From a virus, in the IMG/VR virus record IMGVR_UViG_3300043411_000921, positions 62,001-126,000 of that record: 64,000 nucleotides of DNA; one strand, given 5' to 3'. A program made the position numbers and the translations under genes. The notes below the pieces were generated by a model. That model ran no database searches, was not told the origin of the DNA, and worked only from the letters and a program-made list of their open reading frames with translations. Positions 52,187 to 61,900 of this stretch are shown here, in pieces (within the stretch, counting starts at the first letter, position 1; every line of letters starts with the position of its first letter).

Positions 52187-54604
52187 ATGTCCATTCAAAA
52201 GTTCAGACCGGGTGATATTGAGTTCTTCACAGTTCAAACAACACCCGGAACATCTTTCATTTCCAGCAGCATCACTGGCACAACCGGATCGGCTTATGTC
52301 TACCCACGCCGTTCCTCCATTCTCAAAGATCAATTCGCAATCGTAACAACAGCAACAGGAGCTTTCACCAAAACTTCAAACGTTGGTGAAATACTCCAGT
52401 TTGCCAAACTTGCTCAAAACACAACTGAACTGACGGATAGAATCAAAACATATCTCGGCGTTGTTGGAGAGCTTCCAGAAAATCCAAGGAATCAAGCAAA
52501 GCAGGAAGTGGTGAGGTATACACCAGGAGTCAACCTGGATCTCAACATGACCAGGAAGTTCGTAACCACAAATGTTTTGATGCCTTACTGTGCTGCGTAT
52601 GGAACAAACTACAACTTCGGGTTCACCAACTATCATTCCCTGAACTTTTTGACAGCAAGTGGTCTTCCCACAGGATCGGCTTTTCTGTACCCTTCAAGCG
52701 GTTCAGCCACCCTGGGGTCAGGAGCCGTCGTCTCTGCCTCCTATATTCCTTCTGGTGCCTTTACCTTCGACTTCTATATCAACCCGAGATATTCCATCGA
52801 CCAAGAAAGCTCAGAGTTCAAAGCTGGAACCCTTCTTCACATGTCTGGAGCTTACGCTCTTTCACTTGTGACAGGCTCCAGTAGAGATCCAAATGGTTTG
52901 TCTGACGGTTACAGAATTATGCTGCAACTCAGCAGTTCTGCCACCAGACTTCCATCGACCATTGATCCAACAAGTCCTCCAGCACTTACTTTCCTCTCCG
53001 ATGATAACTCTCTTTCAAGAGGAGCATGGCAGCATGTTTCTATTCGCTGGGGAACAGAGTCTTACAACTTTGGCTCAGGCTCCTTCCTCGTCGATGGAAC
53101 AGAAAAAGGAACGTTCTATATTCCTTCTGCCTCAGTTGCCCCCAAAGAACAAACAGGAATCCTGAATCCTTGTGTCTTGACAGTTGGAAACTTCTTGGAG
53201 TGTGCTCAAACAGGACAAGCGGCGCTGTTTTTCTCTGACAGAGCACAAACACGTTATGGAATTCCTGTCAATGGTTCTCCGCTGACAACAGATCCATTGT
53301 TAGATGCTCCCAGCGTTTATTCTCTCAATCATCCTCTGAATGCAGAAGTGCATGAGTTGAAGATTTACAACCGTTACCTCTCTCAAGAAGAAATTCATTC
53401 AAGAAGTCTGACTGGCCCTTCCCTTCCAGACCCTTCTCTCCTGTTTTACCTTCCTCCATTCTTCTGTGAAGAATCTCCAACGAGGTCTGTTGATTCCATT
53501 GGAGGAGTTGGCGGTGTTCTTGTTCATCCTTTCCAGGCTGTTGATGGAACCACACGTCATCCTTTCAATGTTGATTTGTCTTTCGACACTGGTGGTCATT
53601 ACATCAACCTTGAAAACTTCTCCAGAGACTTTGCAACTGGGAACTATCCAAGGCTTATCAACCTTTCAGGTCAAGCACTCAATGGAAACACAGAACAGTT
53701 GACCTGCAATGGTTTTCTATATGCCTCTGGATCGAACAGAAAGGCGTCATTAAGCGTCTTGCCGAATGATAACGGGGTCTTTATGCCAAATTGGTTTGCG
53801 GCCCTAGAAAAGCTTTCTACGGGCTCCTACGTTACCGATAATGGCGACAAGGCACTCAACCATGTCTCCCTCAGAAATCTTTATTCCCTTGACAGCATCT
53901 ACGACCTCGTTCCACCATCTTCTGGTTCGGCAACCCTAAACACAGACACAACCTCCAGAAGTTCAATCATTGCCTCCATCTCTGGATTCGATGTGACAAG
54001 CTCTTTCGGAACCTTGAGTCCACAAAGAACCCCGACAATCCTTCAGAGAACTCAAGAAAACAGTTCTCTTCAAGTTGTGATGTTTGATGTCAGCAACCTG
54101 TTTTATGGCAACAGGATTTTGCCAGGAACATTTGTGCTGAGGGACACAAACCTCTCAAACAGTTATGGCAAGGTTGCAATCACGCTGAAAGATGATGGTT
54201 TCGGGAGTTTGTATCGTGCTGATTGCACTGGTTCTCAAGCTGCTTACAACCATGTTGGCAATGTGTTCTATGATAACGGAGTTGTTTTGATCAGCAATCC
54301 CAGCCTTTATTGGTTCGGGGAGAATGGGTTTGAATGTTCGTTCAAGGGAGAAAGAGGTGTGCATGTCATGAAAGCACGTCTCAGGGCAAATCCTTTGGAG
54401 CTTGTCTCTTCTTCTAATCCTGGTTGGTCTGCTTCGCTGCAAGCCACGGATAATGCCTCTCAGTTCGATCAACGATATGTTTATATCACCGATCTCTACC
54501 TCCACGATGACAACCTGAATGTGATCGCAAAAACCAAACTAGCTCAACCCGTTCTGAAAAGATCGGGTGAGAAGTTGGTGTTTGATGTTACGCTGGATTG
54601 GTGA
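52187..54604 (+). CDS. LamG-domain tail/fibre protein
   Basis: The 805-residue protein has a concanavalin/LamG-like domain at about 185-405 (GAFTFDFYINPRYS, GAWQHVSIRWG, GSFLVDGTEKGTFYI, NAEVHELKIYNRYLSQEEI). Long beta stretches follow, and it ends YVYITDLYLHDDNLNVIAKTKLAQPV...FDVTLDW, the C-terminal module shared with the protein at 49332. It is probably a glycan-binding appendage protein. A codon-usage shift is visible at about 53735-53850. A GAAGGG Shine-Dalgarno lies 5 bases before the ATG. Confidence 0.55.
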   Translation: MSIQKFRPGDIEFFTVQTTPGTSFISSSITGTTGSAYVYPRRSSILKDQFAIVTTATGAFTKTSNVGEILQFAKLAQNTTELTDRIKTYLGVVGELPENPRNQAKQEVVRYTPGVNLDLNMTRKFVTTNVLMPYCAAYGTNYNFGFTNYHSLNFLTASGLPTGSAFLYPSSGSATLGSGAVVSASYIPSGAFTFDFYINPRYSIDQESSEFKAGTLLHMSGAYALSLVTGSSRDPNGLSDGYRIMLQLSSSATRLPSTIDPTSPPALTFLSDDNSLSRGAWQHVSIRWGTESYNFGSGSFLVDGTEKGTFYIPSASVAPKEQTGILNPCVLTVGNFLECAQTGQAALFFSDRAQTRYGIPVNGSPLTTDPLLDAPSVYSLNHPLNAEVHELKIYNRYLSQEEIHSRSLTGPSLPDPSLLFYLPPFFCEESPTRSVDSIGGVGGVLVHPFQAVDGTTRHPFNVDLSFDTGGHYINLENFSRDFATGNYPRLINLSGQALNGNTEQLTCNGFLYASGSNRKASLSVLPNDNGVFMPNWFAALEKLSTGSYVTDNGDKALNHVSLRNLYSLDSIYDLVPPSSGSATLNTDTTSRSSIIASISGFDVTSSFGTLSPQRTPTILQRTQENSSLQVVMFDVSNLFYGNRILPGTFVLRDTNLSNSYGKVAITLKDDGFGSLYRADCTGSQAAYNHVGNVFYDNGVVLISNPSLYWFGENGFECSFKGERGVHVMKARLRANPLELVSSSNPGWSASLQATDNASQFDQRYVYITDLYLHDDNLNVIAKTKLAQPVLKRSGEKLVFDVTLDW

Positions 54605-54646
54605 ATTATAGTTTTCGGAGGAAGGCTTTGAGGAGGGAATGTGATG

Positions 54647-54670
54647 TTGCCAGCATAGATTTACTGGCAA
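54647..54670. terminator. hairpin between convergent transcription units
   Basis: TTGCCAG (54647-54653) pairs perfectly with CTGGCAA (54664-54670) around a 10-nt loop, in the gap between the plus-strand structural block and the minus-strand recA. Its position fits a shared terminator, but neither strand has a long T-tract, so the assignment is moderate. Confidence 0.45.
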
Positions 54671-54685
54671 ATAACTAGAAAAGAA

Positions 54686-55984
54686 TCAGTCGTGGAGGAT
54701 TTCTCTAGCGCCCTGCTCCATCCTCAACGCTTCCATTTCAGCGGCAGAAGATGTATCAACAGAGGCAATGGTATGATGCTCTTCATGGTTTGACTTCATG
54801 ATAAAGGCAGCATCCATCAAGTGCATCACATAAGGCAAAAGGTTCGGATCGTTCAAAACCTTTGACTGGAAATCAGACTTGTAGAACTTCACGTCTTGAA
54901 AGATTTCTCCTGTTTCGTGATCTGTTACCAGAAGGTTTTTCCAGGCTCCTGTTCCTGCGATTTCAACTTTCTTTCCATCCATGAGGACTGGATCGGAAAC
55001 CTTGTCACAGTATTGCCGAAGTTCATCGAAGAGTTGTTCAGATTCCATGATACCTCTTCCAAAGTGAATTTCGAAGGAGACTTCACGCCAAGGACGAGCG
55101 ACTTTGTTTTTGATGGTTTTGGCTGTGACTTCGATTCCGATGACAGCTTCTTTCCCATTGATGGTTTTTTTGAGTTGTTGTCCTCCAGTGAGTTTGATAC
55201 GGACGGAGGAGTGATATGGGATTGCCATACCCCCAGGGGTTGTGTGCGGGTCTCCGTATAAAACGCCTATTTTCTGGCGCTGCTGATTTACCAAGAGCAA
55301 GCAAACGTTTTTGTCACCAATCACATGAGTGATTTTTCTGAAGCCCTTAGAAAGCACCCTGGCGGCAAGACCAATGGTGTTTTGATCGTACTCACCATCA
55401 ATCTCAGCCTTGGGAGCACTCGCAGCAACAGAATCCCAAATCACAGTAACTGGAACGTCTGCTTTGAGGTTCCTTGCCTTCTCAATCGTGCTCTCAATAA
55501 CCTTGAAAATCTCTTCAATACAAGTCTCTTGAATGAACACGAAACGCTTGCGAACATCAACACCAACAGACTCAAGGTTTTCAACAGATGTAGCGTTCTC
55601 TGTGTCGATGTAGACAACAATCCCACCCATGCGCTGTGTTGCCTTTGCAACCTCATAAGTCAAGTGAGACTTGCCGATAGAGGTTGGACCTTGAATTTCG
55701 ATAATGCGACCTTCTGGGAGACCACCGTTCCTTCTGTTGGAAATGATGTAGTCAAGCTGTCTGGAACCCGTACTGATCCAGCGTTTCACGGTCGTTGGCG
55801 CTTCATCCGTTCCAAGGTTGAAGGCTTTTCTCATTCCAGCTTCTTTGTTGACTTGCTTGATAAGGTCAGCAGAGAAGTCATCATCTTGAATATTAGATGA
55901 TTGAGTTTGTGAAGAGGCAAAAATCGTTTGTGTTTGTTTGTTGGATGCTGCTTGTTGTGGTTGTTGTTTTTTTGGAGGAGCCAT
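54686..55984 (-). CDS. recA: RecA recombinase
   Basis: The 432-residue protein has a Gln/Ser-rich N-terminal extension (residues 1-35) and then the RecA core: Walker A GPTSIGKS (99-106), VVYIDTENA, Walker B VTVIWDSVAA, LLLVNQQR and the L2 region DPHTTPGGMAIPYHSSVRIKL. The TTPGG L2 motif is bacterial-RecA-like rather than T4 UvsX-like. It drives strand exchange for recombination-dependent replication and repair. The C-terminal tail is acidic and longer than usual. A strong hairpin separates it from ssb upstream. Confidence 0.85.
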   Translation of the reverse strand: MAPPKKQQPQQAASNKQTQTIFASSQTQSSNIQDDDFSADLIKQVNKEAGMRKAFNLGTDEAPTTVKRWISTGSRQLDYIISNRRNGGLPEGRIIEIQGPTSIGKSHLTYEVAKATQRMGGIVVYIDTENATSVENLESVGVDVRKRFVFIQETCIEEIFKVIESTIEKARNLKADVPVTVIWDSVAASAPKAEIDGEYDQNTIGLAARVLSKGFRKITHVIGDKNVCLLLVNQQRQKIGVLYGDPHTTPGGMAIPYHSSVRIKLTGGQQLKKTINGKEAVIGIEVTAKTIKNKVARPWREVSFEIHFGRGIMESEQLFDELRQYCDKVSDPVLMDGKKVEIAGTGAWKNLLVTDHETGEIFQDVKFYKSDFQSKVLNDPNLLPYVMHLMDAAFIMKSNHEEHHTIASVDTSSAAEMEALRMEQGAREILHD

Positions 55985-56055
55985 TGTATTTCGCTTTCCT
56001 ATTCTTCAAACTAACAGAACTGTTTTCTGGAATCAATGTGATTGCAGAAACGGAA

Positions 56056-56099
56056 AGAACCCTCCAGAGGGACAGGGTTGTCGTTCTCTGGAGGGTTCT
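56056..56099 (-). terminator. 14-bp hairpin between ssb and recA
   Basis: AGAACCCTCCAGAG (56056-56069) is perfectly complementary to CTCTGGAGGGTTCT (56086-56099), with a 16-nt loop. On the minus strand it follows the ssb stop and is trailed by a T-rich run (TTCTTTCC). It probably attenuates transcription from ssb into recA or stabilises the ssb message, giving much SSB and less RecA. Confidence 0.6.
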
Positions 56100-56117
56100 C
56101 TTAGTTTTGGTTTTGTA

Positions 56118-56957
56118 TCAGGTCAAATCGCTGAAAGCATCATCAAGTTGATCTTCTGCTTCGGAAGTGCTTGCTGGATTTGCACCTCTTGTTGAGTTAT
56201 GGTCTGTTCCTTCTGCGGAAGGTTTGGCAGAACCACCAGAGAGACCGGCGACAAAGTTTTCCAGGATCTCTGTCAATTCTTCGTTGGTCTTGCATTGCCG
56301 ACCAAACATCTCTTCAAACTTCGGAGTTGCAGCGAGCCATTTGGCAGCCAGAGCCTTGTCTTTGGAAAGAGGACTTGGCTTTTTCCGAGGTTGAACGTTG
56401 ATGTTCTTCACTGGAGAACCATTCCAGAGCTTTGGCTTTCCACCTTCCATTGCTGGAGTGACAGTCAGAGTAAAATCATAACCGTCAGTGGTTGAGAGCA
56501 TGTCTTCATCAACGTTGTCCTTGTGGGTGAGAATGCCGTAAATGGCATCTCGAATTTCCTTGCTGAACTCCCAGACTTGTGGACCCTTGTCTTCCTCACC
56601 ACGAACGATGATTGCAGCGTAAAAACGATCCTTGCTGCGGAGATGCTTTGCGATTGCCCAGCCGTCTGGATGTTTCTTGGATTGACGAAGTTCTTCGTAT
56701 TGCTCCTTGATAAAGTCAGGCTTGCCCATGCAGAAGGGAGCAACGATTCGCTTCTCAACGAGAGGCTTGTCATAATAAGCGACCGTCATAAACGGCTCAC
56801 CCGTTGAAGACTCGATTGGGAGAAAACGAATATCGTGTTCGCCCATTGTAGCCTTCCAGTAAACAGTCTTGGTGAATCCTGCACCAGAGTTGGAGTTGGA
56901 ACCTTTTTCGCCTTTTGTGAGAGCCGCTTTGATTGCACTGAGATCGTATGTTGCCAT
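56118..56957 (-). CDS. single-stranded DNA-binding protein, T4 gp32-like
   Basis: From ATG 56957 the protein has 279 residues. It keeps the gp32 outline: a basic/Ser-Gly N-terminus, YWKATMGEHDIRFLPI and KHLRSKDRFYAAIIVRG (the OB-fold strands matching gp32 YSLVKRKTSYWANILVV), then a low-complexity linker and an acidic C-terminal tail (AEDQLDDAFSDLT) for partner contacts. gp32's zinc-binding cysteines are not present: only one Cys is seen in the corresponding region. It coats ssDNA during replication and recombination with RecA and the polymerase encoded beside it. Confidence 0.75.
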   Translation of the reverse strand: MATYDLSAIKAALTKGEKGSNSNSGAGFTKTVYWKATMGEHDIRFLPIESSTGEPFMTVAYYDKPLVEKRIVAPFCMGKPDFIKEQYEELRQSKKHPDGWAIAKHLRSKDRFYAAIIVRGEEDKGPQVWEFSKEIRDAIYGILTHKDNVDEDMLSTTDGYDFTLTVTPAMEGGKPKLWNGSPVKNINVQPRKKPSPLSKDKALAAKWLAATPKFEEMFGRQCKTNEELTEILENFVAGLSGGSAKPSAEGTDHNSTRGANPASTSEAEDQLDDAFSDLT

Positions 56958-57082
56958 GATGTGTTTCTCTTTATTCTTTCTTGGTTTTCTTGTGACCACT
57001 ATTGTCTTTGTTGGTTTGATGCTGGGACCGAGTGTGGTCTATCCTCATTACCAGCATTTTCGGGTTACTGATTTGATTGATG

Positions 57083-57718
57083 TTATTGAACCGGAATTGT
57101 TCCTTCTTTGTTTTTCCCTTGCATACAAGCGGCTTTTACTGCTTGTGAAAGCACAACTGAAAGCCAAGTTGCTCCTGGTGTTGGAAGATCCTCTTGAATG
57201 TTTTTTGCTCCGATTGAAGAGATGGCGTACCACTCGTCCATTTCGAGTTGAACTCCAGCATTGTTCAGCAGCATCAAACTCATTTGTGATACTGGCATGT
57301 GCTGGAATCTCTCTTGGATGTTGTAATAAACACCGAGTTTCTCTCTATGCCAATCAGACTCATTGTGGACGTAATAGTCCTTTGTCTGTGTTCCCATCTT
57401 TCCAATGTCGTGGAAGAGGGAGACAAGGATCAGACTAGGGATTGAAATTACCTCAGTCAACGAATAAGCCTGACGGAGTTTTGCTCCGTTTTGAAGAACA
57501 CGAAGAGAATGCTCAACCAAGCCGCCTGGATGGCAGCAGGTATATTCTCTCCGCGTCGAAGCTGGAGCAACCATGATCCTCTCAGCATTCTCATCAATCA
57601 CAGAGAGAAGGTTGCCGAGTTTTGGATTGCCAATTTTGGCTGCTTGAGTCTTGAAAAGCTCAAAGTTCTTGATGATGGTTTTTTCGAGGTCGTCTTGTTT
57701 GGTTTTGTTTGGTGTCAT
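57083..57718 (-). CDS. HD-domain phosphohydrolase
   Basis: The 211-residue protein has HPGGLVEHSLRVLQN (H63, H70) and LVSLFHDIGKMG (H103-D104), the metal-binding H...HD...D arrangement of HD hydrolases. Family members act on nucleotides or cyclic nucleotides, and near a phage polymerase a nucleotide-processing or anti-signalling role is possible. The ATGA overlap with the polymerase gene indicates coupled translation. Confidence 0.75.
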   Translation of the reverse strand: MTPNKTKQDDLEKTIIKNFELFKTQAAKIGNPKLGNLLSVIDENAERIMVAPASTRREYTCCHPGGLVEHSLRVLQNGAKLRQAYSLTEVISIPSLILVSLFHDIGKMGTQTKDYYVHNESDWHREKLGVYYNIQERFQHMPVSQMSLMLLNNAGVQLEMDEWYAISSIGAKNIQEDLPTPGATWLSVVLSQAVKAACMQGKNKEGTIPVQ

Positions 57719-58893
57719 TTATGGTTTGGGATGGTAAAGTTTTCGTCGATGGCCATAAAGAAACGAGTTTCTGGGAAGCCTTCAATCTCAACGCTTCCAA
57801 CTTTAGCCAAGGCAAAAAGACCATTCAATGAGTTTGGGTGACAGTCCAGGACCACCGCATCGTGGTTGAAAAACAATGGAAAAACTGTGTTGTGGAGCCT
57901 TCCTTGTTCTTCTAAGTATCTGATAACATTAGTAAATCCGAGAAAAGAGATGTCAGCAGCGGTGCTTTGGATGTAGTGGTTGACGAGAGTATGCCTAGTC
58001 TCCGTTGCAATCCTCCGACCATAGAAATTCGTAATAAACTTTCTATTGCTGGTTTCCCATTCGATCTTTAGTTTTTCTTGAAGAAGATCCAGCCCGAAAA
58101 ATTCTCTTGCGCTGGAGATGAGATCTTCAATTTCTGATTGAGAGAGGCCGAATGGGAGGAGTTGCTGATTGAGTGCATCTAGTCCGATCCCATAAAGCTG
58201 GGAGATGACTGCCTTCTTCACGACCTCTCTGGGAAGGTCTGAGTTGAAATCGCTGTATATGTCTGGATTGCATCCCTTGGATCCCTCTTCTGGTAATCCT
58301 CCACAAAGCAACTCTCGTGCCACCCTCGCAACCCTTGGTTCCAAGCACTTATAGTCCAGTGCCACAACCAAACCACCCTCATCCTTCCACCTGGACTCCA
58401 GCAAACCCCTATAAACCTTTGGGAGATGAAGCAAGGCAGGCCCAGCAACCGTGTGAAGCCTTCCAGTGACTGTGGTCACACGATCATATTCCACAACCCT
58501 TGCAAACCCATTCGAATCAGGCTTGAAAGTCCCAGTGTGCCCCGTCTTATCCAACCCAGAAAACCTTTCAAAAGCATCCAGGTTGATTTTGGCAGGACGC
58601 AGTTGATCAAAAACCCAAGAGGTCGGTTCCCAGACTTTTTGAAGGTAACTCGTGTCGAGGGATGCAACCTCCCGATGGTAGTCTTGGACATGCCCCGTAA
58701 TCGCTCTATACGCCTTATCTGGGCAGGCAAATTGCCAGGGCACCCTGGACCCTTGGAGAGATGGTGCAAGCCCCCTATAAGCCTTCTGGATGGCTTCTGG
58801 TGCAAGGGGGGGTTCGGGGATGAGAAAGAGTTTACTGATGAGAAATGGATCCATATACTGGCGAGGGGTAACACTCAGAAAATCAAGTGGCAA
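57715..58893 (-). CDS. family A DNA polymerase, polymerase domain only, carrying element copy D
   Basis: The 392-residue protein has TVTGRLHT near 142, motif A VVALDYKCLEPRVAR (D180), motif B PREVVKKAVISQLYG near 221-235, NFYGRRI, NHYIQSTAAD and motif C FFNHDAVVLD (D345). The last reads HDA rather than the usual HDE. No 3'-5' exonuclease domain is present, so it is either a split enzyme or relies on a separate exonuclease. The segment CGGLPEEGSKGCN (197-209) is encoded by the dispersed element and lengthens the loop after motif A. Start: TTG 58893; ATG 58854 is the alternative. Confidence 0.8.
   Translation of the reverse strand: MPLDFLSVTPRQYMDPFLISKLFLIPEPPLAPEAIQKAYRGLAPSLQGSRVPWQFACPDKAYRAITGHVQDYHREVASLDTSYLQKVWEPTSWVFDQLRPAKINLDAFERFSGLDKTGHTGTFKPDSNGFARVVEYDRVTTVTGRLHTVAGPALLHLPKVYRGLLESRWKDEGGLVVALDYKCLEPRVARVARELLCGGLPEEGSKGCNPDIYSDFNSDLPREVVKKAVISQLYGIGLDALNQQLLPFGLSQSEIEDLISSAREFFGLDLLQEKLKIEWETSNRKFITNFYGRRIATETRHTLVNHYIQSTAADISFLGFTNVIRYLEEQGRLHNTVFPLFFNHDAVVLDCHPNSLNGLFALAKVGSVEIEGFPETRFFMAIDENFTIPNHK
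58266..58304 (-). repeat. dispersed 28-bp-core element, copy D (in DNA polymerase, alternate frame)
   Basis: The core (58304 down to 58277 on the minus strand) matches the other copies except for one change in the coding-critical triplet: TTA at 58296-58294 where copies A, B and C have TAA. In this gene the core is read GGA-GGA-TTA-CCA, a frame in which TAA would terminate the polymerase. A shorter tail (GGAT-GCA-ATCC hairpin) follows, so only about 39 bp are present. Orientation is sense to the gene, as in copies A and B. Confidence 0.85.
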
Positions 58894-58904
58894 GCGAAAA
58901 GATA

Positions 58905-61900
58905 TTACCGTCTTGGTGGATTCTCTGCTGCTCTTGGAATATGAGCAATGGTTCTTGCACCAACATTCAACTGACCAATCAGGTTTCTGTATTGGCCGAA
59001 AGCATCATTGGCTGTGAGTTTGATTGTGGAGTCAAAAGAACCTCCCTCAAACTTGTGTGTGAGCCCAGTGATGTAATAAATGTTGTCAGCAGTTGTGTTG
59101 GTGTTGAAGTCAATGAAAAGTTCCTGGCCGTAGCGAAGCATAGGACAACCAAGGGAAGTCATTGAGAGTTCAACTGGATAAATGGAAAGAGGAACACCTC
59201 CGGGTTGTTCGCCATTTGGAAGAACAGGGTTAGCGTTCAAACTTCTTTGCATGTTGATTGTGTTCAGTGCGGGGTCAGACATCGTACTCAACTCAGAAGA
59301 TTTAATCGTTGTTCCCATGCAACCATAGATGATATGAGGAACATTCTTCATCACAAGCTCTTTCAAGCGTTGTGGACCTCCAACAAATCTCCATTGCTCA
59401 ACAGTAGCTTCTCTTCTTGCTTCTGGTGAAGCATCTTGACTCATGGATAGAGGATTCACAAGAGCAATCAAACCCCTGGAAGATGCTTCTCGAACGACAC
59501 CCTCATGCAACTCTCTCCAGTTGTTTCTCAACTCATCCCTAATCTCATTTTGTCTTTGAGCACTACGAACACCTTCAACAGCAGAACTTTCATTTGCTGC
59601 TCGCTGCGTATCGTCCCCAGGAAATGTGGAAAGAGTTGCCATCAGGTTGTTTGTTGACAAAGACAAGAGTTCTCTGAAAGAACTGTTAGGAGAGCAAGCC
59701 TTGTCATAAATGTGGATTTTGAGGATTGTTTTTCCTCTTCCATTCTCAATGCTTCCTTGTAAATCACCTTTTCCTGAGCCAATAACGGCTGGGACAGCTT
59801 CAAGATCGAAGGTGAGTTGAGGCATCATGAAGTCTGTGTGCCTTCCGATGTTATTTGCCCGCATTCTAGCAAGCATTTGTTGATCGAAGTTTCTTGGGTT
59901 TGCAGCCGTGAGTTCGTTTTGATTCCTTCTATAAAGGTCTGAAATCTTGTAGGCTGGATTCATCACATCATCAACAATCCTTGTCGAAAGGAAGTTCATG
60001 AATTCCGCAACGCTGAGGTTGATTGTCCTCCCAGCGTTTTCCATACGGAGTCTGGAGTATTCTCTAATGAAATACTTCACGTTTACTGGGAATTGGGAGA
60101 TGTTGCAGCGACTCATCAGGCTTGCTTTGTTGTTGAAGTTGTAAAACCAAAGCTGAACCTCATCAAATCTTGGTTCTGTGGGCCCAGCAGTCATTTCCGC
60201 AAGAGGTTTTGCAACAAAGGCAGAAATCAAAGTTCCAAGAGAAACAACCTTTTTCCCAGACCATTGCTCGACTGTTCTGTTTAGAGCACCAGCGGCGTTG
60301 TTTCCACCCGAAGGAGCATTTGGTGATGCAAGCTGTCCGACGACAGCATCTTCGACTCTAACTCCATCAAAGTGTTCATTGTCGATTGGTTGTCCTTGTT
60401 GGCTGGAAACAAGTTTGGACCAAACATCACTTGGAATTGATTTGAGAAAGGCATCGCCATAACGACTCTCTCTCAATTGCGATTGGTTCGTATTAGTTTC
60501 AGCACTGTTGATTCGGTTAAGAGTGTTTCTGATTTCGTGGTTGATAGAACGTTGCAAAGAACCAACAGCAGAATTTCCAGAAGGTGCTCGATTGGTTCCA
60601 GTGTTTCCAATAAGATCGGTGATCCGGTTTTGGAGTTGAGTTGCTGCTGTTTGAATATCTCTTCCCAAACCACGATCTCTTGCTCTCGCTTGGAGAGTTG
60701 AACGAAGATCTCTCATTTGAGTCAAGAGTTCTCTGGTGAGAATAAGGTTGTTGGTTGCATCACTTGCAGCACTCAATCCTTGTTGCCCCCTGATTTCTCT
60801 TCTGTTGGCTTGTGCTTGAGCATTGCCGACTGTTTCTGGTGGTCGTGGAAAAGCTCGTGCTGCCAAATCGTTGATCGTTCTGGAAATCTTTGAAAGCTCA
60901 CTGATTTGGTTTTGAATTCTTCCTGCTGCACCTGGACCAACGATTGAAAGCTCACTGATTTCAGAAGCACCTCTTCCCATGCAAGACAGAGTGATATTCA
61001 CTTGTCCAACATCATCGAATTTGAAGTTGCTGGAGACGATGTTGAAGTGTTCTCTGGAACGAGTGAGGTTTAGAAGATCAGCAAAGGGGTTGTTGTCGTC
61101 TAATGTGTCTGGATGACTCCAGCCATACTCAATTTCCAAGAAGGCAGTTCCATATCTGTCTGGTTTCACGAAGTCAACGAAGTCACCGAGGCGAGAACGA
61201 TCATGTAGGACCAATTCAAGAGTTGCTGTTCTTGTTCCTTGAAGACCATAAGCACTTCTCACATCAATCGTAAAAGACTTCAGAGATGCAAGAGGTCTTG
61301 TTGGATCAATGATTGGAGCCAGATGGAGAGAGGAATCTTTCGCCGCTTCGTAGTTGATAAGAGTTTGAGGAGAGCGGAACAATTCAATTCCGGTGACAGT
61401 GTAGTTCTCAAAAGCCTGATCGGTTTGTCCAAACAGAGAAGCAGAGACCTGACTCCCCAGCGCAATAACATTCTGTGTTGGATCAGCAGAAACTTCAGAA
61501 GTTCCTTCAATGAATTTTTGGAGGGTGATTGCAGCCAGTTTTCCTCCTTCGATTGCTGGTCTGGCGGAATAAATGGTGACATTCATCACCGGAGTTGCCC
61601 TTGTCATCTCCAGTGTTGGCATTGAGTTGAAAAACACTGAGAGAAGTTCTGCATTTTTCTCTCCCGGTGCAAGGACGGGATGTTCCAACCTCAAGGCAAC
61701 AACATTTTTCTTGGCAAATGAGTTTGGATCTTCGACTTCGACGGGGAGAGCACCACCAAGATCGTTCAAAAAGATCCCATTGCTTCCTGGTTCAATGGAC
61801 ACTCCTGCTTCTGGATGAAAGTGAATCTTCACACACCTTTCAACCTGTCTTGCTCTTGTTTCAATCGTTGTTCCCAGGTTGGTTCCACGGAGAAGAGATT

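Noticed and set aside
56869-57438. Plus-strand ORF with a hydrophobic stretch across the ssb leader and HD gene
   Set aside because: It is antisense to two well-supported minus-strand genes, has no Shine-Dalgarno and becomes low-quality sequence over the HD gene; a shadow frame.
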